Source: Alphaproteobacteria bacterium
Lineage (GTDB): Bacteria > Pseudomonadota > Alphaproteobacteria > DSM-16000 > Inquilinaceae
Assembly (NCBI GenBank): GCA_028281925.1
Contig: JANQIX010000032.1
Location: forward strand, 1-38,012
Reading direction: 5' to 3'
Length of the DNA: 38,012 nt
Shown one piece after another: positions 27,463 to 37,300 of the stretch (positions are counted from its first letter, which is position 1; each line of letters starts with the position of its first letter). The position numbers and the translations under genes are program-made. The notes below the pieces were generated by a model. It was not told the DNA's origin. It saw only the letters and a program-made list of their open reading frames with translations, and ran no database searches.

Positions 27463-28219
27463 CGAGCCCATCACCATCGGCCATGGGCGATTCGGCGCCA
27501 GGACCGGAGACGCGTCGGCCAGGTTCGCCCTGGCCGACATTTTCTTGCGCAAGGCGCGCTTGATTCTATCGGGGCATCTGCCTAAAATTTGCCCCAATTG
27601 CCGTGCTTCAGTACGGAATAACCACGGAGTGAATTAACCGTGGGGGAGGCAGTGTCTGCGGCGCGAATGCGTCGACAGGCACCGCAAGCAGACGGGCATG
27701 AGAGATGTGCGAGAGGGCATCGCATCGGCTTCGCGTGGGCGGGGCTGCGCGATGCTTTTGGCTTGTGCACGGGCTTTGGGGGATCGATCTCGATCTGAAC
27801 AGCTTGGGTGCCAATAAGGTACCGTCGACGCGGACTGCCGCGGGCCCCGGATTGGGCCGGCGTGTGTCTTTGTTAACGGTTCGCGCGGTGTGGGTCTGCA
27901 GGTTGAAGTTGAGGCATCGGCACAGTTGCGCCGACAGGATATCGAAAGGTCGAGCGTAAGCCGCTGAGGTGGCACAGTAATTTGGCGAGGATAAACAAGA
28001 AGACGGCAATATATTTTTCGATGGCTGCATTTTCGAAAGACTAGGAAGTCAGGGAGCGCCGGGTCGGACAAGCGCAAGCAGGTCTGCCGGATCTCTATAT
28101 TGCAGCCAGATCAAGCTGGCGCGGCCGTGGTCATTAACCATTGTGCCGAGCGCAAGCGGCATTAACCAAAAATACTGGAAATATTTACCTTTAAGATTGC
28201 AAAAATTTGAGATTTGTTG
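27463..28219. other. Long, AT-rich leader between tpsB-like and tpsA-like genes
   Basis: About 0.76 kb holds no gene I can support. Short open frames on both strands have no recognisable content. The part from about 27970 is markedly richer in A and T than the rest of the window. It carries two direct copies of CATTAACCA (28132-28140 and 28160-28168), the first extending to TTAACCAT, a CtrA half-site, and an ATTAACC at 27632-27638. A 6-bp stem CCACGG/CCGTGG with a ten-base loop spans about 27622-27643. No riboswitch is recognisable. Confidence 0.5.
28132..28168 (+). repeat. Direct repeat CATTAACCA, possible regulator sites
   Basis: Two identical nine-base copies start 28 bases apart, upstream of the candidate tpsA promoter at 28220. 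The first continues as TTAACCAT, matching the CtrA half-site described in Caulobacter. The full CtrA box TTAA-N7-TTAA is not present. Confidence 0.45.
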
Positions 28220-28248
28220 ATGACACCTAGTTGGGTGGGAGCTAATAT
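28220..28248 (+). promoter_or_regulatory. Candidate promoter of the tpsA-like gene
   Basis: ATGACA (28220-28225, five of six to TTGACA) and TAATAT (28243-28248, four of six to TATAAT) have a 17-base spacer. The start site would be near 28255, giving a leader of about 75 bases. The AT-rich context upstream supports it. Confidence 0.42.
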
Positions 28249-28250
28249 GA

Positions 28251-28277
28251 GAACGCGGGTGTGGGGCCCGCGAGTTC
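28251..28277 (+). other. Hairpin at the expected 5' end of the tpsA-like mRNA
   Basis: CGCGGG (28254-28259) pairs with CCCGCG (28267-28272), and GAA (28251-28253) with TTC (28275-28277) past a two-base bulge, giving about nine base pairs. It could stabilise the 5' end of a very long message. No T-tract follows. Confidence 0.45.
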
Positions 28278-28329
28278 GTCGTGCCACGCCGAATCTGGGG
28301 CCGACGGCAGTCGAAGGGAGAGGGAAGCC

Positions 28330-31300
28330 ATGTCGTATCGTCGCAGTCGTGCAGTGAACAGCAACCGATCCGATGCAGCCCTCCGTCCGGGCTTGGCTGA
28401 GCGGCGTTATCGCGACACCGGCCGGGCGGGTCCTGTGAGCCTGGAGCGTGTGCACGATTTCGGCCATTCCCCGGCCCTGCGCAAGGCGCTGGCCGGTACG
28501 ACGGCGCTGACAGCGGCGGCCGTGTGCGGCTATCTGCTGTCGTCCGACCTGGCGCTGGCGCTGCCGACCGACGGCACGGTCGTCGAAGGCCAGGCTGAGA
28601 TCATCTACGGTGATAACTCCGTCACCATCCAGCAGGGCTCCGACCGCGTCATCATCGAATGGCAGACCTTCGATATCGACGTGCATGAGAGCGTCAATTT
28701 CGTTCAGCCCCACGCCCTTGCTGCTGCCCTCAACCGTGTCCTCTCCGGCGATGCTTCTCAGATCCTCGGCTCGCTGACGGCCGACGGCCAGGTCATCATC
28801 TCCAACCCGGCCGGCGTGGTGTTCGGCCCCGAGGCGAATGTCGACGTACAGTCGATCGTCGCCACCTCGCTCAACATCATGAACCGGCCATTCATGGACT
28901 CCGGCCGGCTTGATTTCCAGGTGTCCGGGCTGGTGGAAGAAGGCGTGCAGCGCCGGGACGCCGCACTCGACTCGATGGTGGTCAACCAAGGCGACGTCCG
29001 GGCTGATGAAATGGTGGCCTTCGTCGCCCCGGGCGTGAGCAACACCGGCTTGATCGTCGCCGAGGTCGCCATCATGGGTGCCGGCGAGGCCGCGGTGCTG
29101 GACTATTACGGCGATGGTCTGATCAATTTCGCCATCACCTCGCCAACCACAATGCTGCCGATCCACACCGACGGCACGGCAGCCGAGGCCCTGGTGGTCA
29201 ACGGCGAGGGGGGCACCATTCTGGCCGACGGTGGCCAGGTGATCTTGACGGCCGACGCCGCGGCCGGCGTGGTCGACAACGTCATCAATCTCGACGGCGT
29301 CGTCGTGGCGCGCAGGATCGAGAGCCAGGGCGGGCAGGTTGCTCTGGTCGGTGGCGACGAAGGCTCGGTTGTCGTTGCCGGCACGATCGACGCCTCGGGC
29401 GTTGAGGAAGACGACGAAGGCGGCACCGTCCATGTTTTGGGCGAAACCGTCGTGCTGGCCGACGGTGCGTCGATTGACGTCTCGGGCCCGGCCGGCGGTG
29501 GCACTGTCCTTGTCGGTGGTGCGGTTCAGGGCGGTCCGTTGGCGGCCGGCGGCCATATCGCCTATTCGCAACTTGAGCCGGGTGCCGGTGGCGGCACCAA
29601 CATCTCAATCGACGTGACGACCGCGTTCGAGACCGAGAGCTATATGCCGACGGCGGATATCGCCTACGTGGCTGAGGGCGCCGAGGTTTCGGCCGACGCC
29701 GAGACCGATGGCGACGGCGGCACGATCGTTGTCTGGGGCGACGAAGCGGGTTTCCTCTATGGCGAACTCACCGCGGAAGGCGGCGAGGAAGGCGGCGACG
29801 GCGGCTTCATCGAGTTCTCGTCCCCGGGTTATCTGGATTTCGACGGCACTGTCTCGACCGCCGCGGCCAATGGCGCACTCGGCACGTTCATGATCGACCC
29901 CACCGACGTCGTGATCCTGCTCGGCTCCGCCGACGGAGATGACGTCAACAACGGTCGTGTGGATGAGGCGACGATTCTTGCCGGCGGCACGGTTGGCTTT
30001 GGCGATGGCCCAGCCAATCCGTTCCTGATCTATGAGAGCGAGATCGAGGGCACGAATTCCAACATCATCATTCAGGCGACGCGCAGCATCGGCGTTTCGG
30101 AAAACGGCCAGGGGCCGGGCACCATCGTGCTGTCGAACAACCGCAGCCTGACCCTTGAGACGCGGAACAACACCGGCGACGGCGCCGGCGGTATCGACCT
30201 GACCGGCACAGCCTTCTGCGGTTCGTGCGTTGGCGACCTTGCCGGTTTGACGGACCAGCAGGTTGCGTTTGCCGTGCAGGACTCGCCCGGTGGTGAGGCG
30301 AATATCGAAATCACGGCGTCCAGCCTGGGCGAAGAAACCGGCGACATCATTCTCGGTGAGCTGTCGACGGAGCGCGGCGGGATCACCGTCCGCACCGGCC
30401 GCGGTTCGATCGTATCGACCGCGTCAGTCGTCACGGGCGCTGGCGGTCACATCCTGATGACCACCGACAATATCGGCGCTGGCGTCAACGGCGGCGACAT
30501 TATCGTTGAGGGTCTGTTGGAGACGGGCAGTCTCCTCTTTTTCAGTAACACAACCGCCGGCGACGTCGTGCTGACCGCCGCTGAGGATATCCAAGTCACC
30601 GCCACGGGCGGTATCGACACGGATAGGGGCGGGAATACTGGGTTCAGGCGCGGCCGTGATGGCGACATCCTCCTGAACGCTGGTGTGACAGTTGGTGAAG
30701 AAGGCGCGGGGCCGATCATCGACCCGGCGGCGGAAATCGATCTGGATGCTGAGATCAACGCCGGATCGGACAATGTCGAGGCGAATGCCGGCATCGTTCG
30801 CCTTGCTGCCAATATCCGCGCGTCCAGCGACAACATCTCCGGCACGGCCACGCAGGTGTTTGTGGAGAGCGATGCCGCTGAGATCCAGGACGGCATCGAT
30901 GTCGCGTCCGACGAAGGCGTGGTGGCCAGCGACGTCGTGGTGAATGTCGCCGACGGGACCTACGATCTCGACTCCGACGGCGTCGTGATCGACAAGAACC
31001 TGTCGCTGATCGGCGTTACGGGCGATCCGGAAGTGCCGGGCGCCGGCTCTCCGCTGCTGCAGGGCGACGGCACTGGCTTCGGCATGGAGGTCGAGGCGCC
31101 GGCTACCAATGTTGAGATCGCCGGTTTCCACATCGACAACTATGCCGACGGCATCCACGCCGATATCGGCGACGGTACGCCGACGGCAGGGTCGGTGATC
31201 GACATCAACAACAACACGATCACCAACACGACGAGCGACGGCATCTTCGTCGACGAGTTCGCATCCGTCACCATCGAGTACAATGATATCCTGGTCGAGG

Positions 31301-34300
31301 ACGGCGACGGCGTCGAGATCGAGGACTTCGACGATCTTACGGCCCATGTGACGGGCAACGTGATCGGCTCAGAGACGGCCGGCGTTGTTGACGGTAACGG
31401 CATCCTGATCGATGACGAAGGCGATGCCACGGACATGTCCGTCTTCATCCGCCAGAACAGCGTCAGCGGATTTGCCGAGGGCATCGATTTCACGTCGACG
31501 GAAGATGGCGGCGCGTCGATCCAGGCGCTGGTTGAACAGAACGTCATCAGCGGGAATACGGTCGGCATCCAGATCGACGGCGATTTCGATCCTCCCGGCA
31601 CGAGCAATGACGAGTTTGCCGTCGACGCCAGCAACATTACGGTCTTCAACAACGATCTGTCCGGCAACGCGGACTTCGCAGTGCAGCACAATGGCGACGG
31701 CGTGCTGGACGCCTCGGGCAACTGGTGGGGCACGAACAATGAGGCCGACGTGCTGGCAGAGACCAGCGGCCTGGTTGACATCACGCCGTTCCTGGATGTC
31801 GGCACCGACACGGATGCCGGCACGCTGGGCTTCCAGGGCGACTTCACGGTCCTGAACGTCACGACCCTGGGCGAGCAGACCGATCCGGGTCTTGATCCCG
31901 GCACCTTTGGTGCGTTCGACGCCACGGACAACCAGCTGCGTATCAACGAAGCGATCCAACTCGTTTCCGGCTCGACCGTCCAGGTCTGGGACGGCAACTA
32001 TGTCGAGAACGTACTGATCAACATCGATGGCCTGAGCCTGCTGGGCGGCTTCGACTCGCCGACAACGCGGCTGGGCACCTCCACGATCAATCCGTTCGAC
32101 GACACCGCGCCGGTGATCCTGATCACCAATTCCGCGGGCAATCCCGAGACGCTGGTCGATCTGTTCACGATCGACGGCGACGGCACGGGCTTCGGCGTGG
32201 ACGCCGAAGACATCCGGGGCCTGACCCTGTCGAACCTGAACATCAGCGAGACGTCGGACGCGGCGATCCGCGTGGTCGTAGACCATCAGCCGACCCCGGG
32301 CGACTCCACCACCAGCATCACCGACAACACCATCGACGGCAGCAACACGGGCGACGGCATCGAGATCGCCGGCGACGGCCGCGGCCAGGGCGGTGATGAG
32401 CTGGTCGGTGCCACGGTTAACATCACGGGCAACACGATCGGTGAAGACGGCGACGACATCGATGGTCGCGGTATCGTCTTCACGACGGATATCGGCGACC
32501 CGGACGGCGACTTGGCTCTGGGCTCGGACTCCGGTGACGAAACCGACGTCGCCATCCTGATCGAAGACAACGACGTCTTCAGCGCCGGCAACGCGCTGGA
32601 GTTCAGCGGCGAGATCGGCGATATCGGCGGCATCCAGGACATCGTCATCGCCATCACCGGCAACAATGCCGGCTTCAACAGCACTGCCGGGCACGGCATC
32701 TACTTCGGCGGGCCGATCTTCAATACGGACCTCGACATTTTCGGCAACCTGATCGACGCCGGCCTCGACGGCATCCACTTCGCCGGAGCGATCACGGATT
32801 CCTCGAACATCGGTATCGGCGACGGCTCCGCGGGCAACACCAACACGATCGTCGCAGACAATTCTGGCGTCGTCTTCGCCGGCTCGATACTGGGCCGCAA
32901 CTCCGTCTTCCTGAGCAGGAACGTCATCACGGCGGGGCCGAGCCTCGGCGACCGCGGTGTCGAGTTCCGCGACGGGATCGGCGGCAGCTCAGCCGTCTCG
33001 GTGCAGTTCAACACGATCAACGCCGGTGACGACGGCGTGGCCTTCTATGACCTGAACGGCGGCGCCAATGGCAGCGGCGTCGAAGCGATCTCGGGCATGA
33101 GCGACGTCATCGTCGCCTTCAACACGATCGGTTCGGCCGGCACGCCGGTCGGCCAAGAAGGCCTGGACTTCGACGAGATCACCGACACAGCCGATGTGTT
33201 GATCCACAACAACACCATTTATGCCGCACGCGACGGCATGCAGTTCGACCGCCTGATCGACTCCACCGGCTCTGGCACTATCGTTCGTCCGAACGGCCTG
33301 GACTACAGCGGCGCGGTCGTGGTCGTGAACAACGACGTGTCCGCCGGCCGTAATGGCGCGCTGTTCGACAATACGATTGGCGGCGCCGACATCGCCTTTG
33401 GTGAGAATGACTGGGGCACGGATGCCGATCCTGTCGGCGGCGACGGTGTGCAGTTCGGCACGATCGCTGGCGATGCCACGGTCAGCTTCGAGCGCGAGCA
33501 CATCGACGCGGACGGCGACGGCGTCTCCGTGGTCGGCGGTATCCTGGACACGGCTTCGCTTGAGTTCCGCGAAGCCCGTCCCGGGACACCCGCGGACGGC
33601 CGCGACACCGACATCGATGCAGGCGGCATCGCGGTGAACGTGGTCAACCTGCAGTCGCCGAGCACGCTCAGCTACGCCGGCGGCAGCTTCACCGGCGGTG
33701 CTGTGGCGGTGAACGTCGACAACACCGGTCTTCCGGCCGGCACGGCGGGCACGGTTGAGTTCTCCGGCGCGCCGGCGTTCGACGTGACGGACGCGGACGG
33801 CACCGTCGCGCAGTTCCTGACCGACGATACCGGCCCGGGCATCAATATCGACTTCGGCACCTCCACGGCGTCGTTCACCGGCGGTGAAGACGGCATGGTG
33901 TTCTCCGGCCCCGGCATCGACATCCTGGGCGGCGGCGCCGGCTTCAGCGGCAGCCTCGGATCGATCTCGTTCACCGGCCAGACGGACCAGTATGTCTCGC
34001 TGACCGATGGTGCTGAGTTCGACGCGGGCACCGGCCTGCCGAACCTGATCGACGTGACCGGCGTGACCTTCGACGGCCAGACGCCGGGTGTCCTGTCGCT
34101 GGTGGATCTGGTCGGGCTTGAGAGCAAGCTGTTCCACTTCCTGGACGGCCCCGAACTGGACGGCGACCAGAACGGCCTCTTCTACTACGGCCCGACGCTG
34201 GCCGTGACCGAAGGCAACAGCATCCAGCTTGCGGTCAACACGGTTGAGATCATCCGCAATGCCGGCCTTACGGCCGGCCAGGTGGCGGTCGGCTCCGGCA

Positions 34301-37300
34301 CCTTCGGCGGCTCGGTTGAGCTGTGGGTCGACAACCTGAAGGTGACCGGCGTGGACACGGGCGACGGCAGCCCGGTGATCGACACCGACGCCGTCGATCC
34401 GTTCGCCAATCAGGGCGATTTCGACAACGGCTTCTACATTGCCGATATCGGCGCGATCGGCGACGGCTCGCTGAACGCCGTCACCTCGGGCTCGGCGGCC
34501 AACGGCAATGACGTCGAGAACGTGACGATCGATCCGTTCGTCTTTGCAGGCTCCGGCCCGACCAGCCTGATCGGCAGCGATGTCGGCGTCCAGCTCGGCG
34601 CCGCCGGTAGCACGGCGATCAACGCGGTCGTCGACGGCAACGCCTTCTACGACCTGAATTACGGCATCGTCTCCGTCAATACCGCGGGCAACACGCGCCT
34701 GATCAACAACGTGATGCGCCGCATCGCGTTCGATGGCATCCAGTTCCAGGACGGCATTGGCTCCAATGAGGTTCTTGAGATCCTCAACAACAGCATCGGT
34801 GCCGGCGACCACGGCATCGCGCTGTTGGGCGCGATCGGCAGCAACGCCGATGTGGACATCCACGACAACCGCATCCTTGCCAACCAGAACGAGGACGCTA
34901 CGGGTGCCGGCATCTACTTCGGCGGCACCATCGGCGGCACCATCGGCGGCACCGCGACGGTCAATATCGGTGACGGCGACCGCTACTCCGGCACGGCGTC
35001 CAACATCATCACGGTGGCGGGCAACAGCGGCGGCGACGACGTCTCTGGCCTGGACGGCATCCACTTCGCCGACGATGTCGGCGGCGAGGCGGACATCGTC
35101 ATCGACGGCAACCGGATCGGCTATACGCCGCCGGCCACGTCGGGCGGTGACCGGGCGCCGGTGGCGGATGACGGCATCGAGTTCCACGGCGATGTCGAAG
35201 GCGATGTCGACGTCACGATCACGGACAACTGGATCCGCGCTCAGGATGACGGTATCCAGTTCTCCGCCCGCGTGCGCCAGAACGCCGAAGTGCTGATCGG
35301 TGGTGGCAGCTACAACTACAACTTCATCAGCGCAGGCGATGTCGGCATTCTGTTCGGCGGCGCGGTCCGCAACTCCGCCGGGACGGACAGCGAGATCGAG
35401 ATCTCGTACAACGACATCTACGGCGACGACGGCATCGTCTTCGAGGGCCGTGTCTCCGGTGAGGGCCACGACACTCTGATCGCCCACAACCACAACATCG
35501 TCGGTCGCGACGGTGACGGCATCCGGTTCGACCGGGCGATCGACGACGCCGAGGTGCGGATCCTCGACAACAACGACGGCATCTATGCCACGGACGACGG
35601 CATCGAACTGGCCGGCGGCCTGACGGGCACCGCCTATGTGGCGATCGCCCGCAACAACATCCGCGCCGACGAAGACGGCGTGTTGGTGGACGGCGAAGGC
35701 GTGTCCGACCGGTCGCATCTGGCCATCGTCGACAACAATATCGGCTTCTACACCGACCGGATCGGCGAGAACGGCATCGACATCCAGTCTGTGACCAACC
35801 GTGCCTCGGTGTGGATCGCCTACAACGACATCTACTCCTACGGCAGCGCGATCCAGTTCGACGGGCCGATCACCACGCGGTCGCGGTACATCGACTGGAC
35901 CGGCTTCTATCCGGGTGAGTTCGGTGTCGGGATCTTCGGCAACACGCACATCAACTCGTACTATGGCGACGGCATCGAGTTCAGCGGCCCGGTGGAAGGC
36001 GGCGAACGCAGCGTCCGTATCCTGATCGCGGAGAACAACCACGGCATCGATGCCGGCCAGCACGGCATCACCTTCGATAGCCTGGTCGACAACGCCTATA
36101 TCCGCATCGCCGCCAACGACATCGAAGCGGGCCTCTACGACGGTATCGGCGACGGCATCCACTTCGGCGGCGAGATCTGGTACTCCACGATCGACATCGG
36201 CTCGGTTTTCGAAGACTACGGCAACGAGATCGACGCCTACGGCGACGGCATCGACTTTGATGAGCGCGTCCGGTACTCCGACGTCTACATCGAGAACAAC
36301 GACATCAACTACGGCTCAGCCCCTGGCGAGCGCGGCATCGAGTTCGACAACGGCGTCTACGCCAGCAACGTCTACATCATCGACAACGAGATCCTCGAAG
36401 AGGATTGGGAGTGGCGGCGCAACGACTACGGCCGGTGGTACAGGCACTACTTCGTCGGTGATGACGGCATCCTGTTCAACGACGGCGAGTACAGCGGTCA
36501 GCAGTCCATCGACGGCGAATCCTACGTCGTCATCTCCGGCAACCAGATCGGCAGCGAATACCGCCCGGTCGGGCAGAACGCGGATGAAACCGACGGCGGC
36601 TCGGGCGTCGACATCCAGTCGGTGGCCGACTACTCGACGGTTGAGATCAGCTACAACGACATCTACGCGCAGGACAATGCGGTCCAGTTCGACGGCACCG
36701 TCGAAGACAGCTGGGTCGACGTCTCCTGGAACGAGCACCTGGTGGGCTACGACCGCCACGGCGTGACGTTCGAAGGGGCCGTGCGGAACAGCTACGTCGA
36801 CATCCTCGGCAACAACCACGGCATCTTCGCCGGCCAGAACGGCATCAACTTCGGCGGCGTGGTGTCATGGTCGGACATCTGGATCGCCGGCAACATCATC
36901 CAGGCCGGCGAGACCTCGCCCTATGACGGCGACGGCATCCATTTCGACGGCGAGATCTGGCACTCCTGGATCGGCATCGGCGGACCGCTGCCGTTCATGG
37001 GCAACGAGATCGACGCTAATGGTGACGGCATCGACTTCGACGAGCGGGTCCGCTATTCGACGGTCGCCATCAAGAACAACGACATCGATTACGGCACCGG
37101 CGAAGGCGAGCGCGGCATCGAGTTCGACAACGGCGTCTATGACAGCGACGTCTATGTCTGGTGGAACCTGATCCTCGAGGACGACTACGAGTACACCGGT
37201 GACGACGGCATCCTGTTCAATGCCGGCGAGTATGAGGGCCAGGCCGCCATCGACGGCGACTCCTATGTCAGTATCCTTGGTAACCAGATCGGCAGCGAGT

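Noticed and set aside
27608..28077. Two overlapping minus-strand open frames (about 140 codons each) and a plus-strand one in the tpsB-tpsA gap
   Set aside because: No recognisable domain, signal peptide or ribosome-binding site; the compositions look like chance translation.
32989..36162. 1,057-codon open frame on the minus strand
   Set aside because: It is antisense to the adhesin. The regular GAC/GGC/ATC codon pattern of the beta-helix lacks stops on the opposite strand; the product is a Val/Asp/Arg-rich shadow with no domain, signal or ribosome-binding site.
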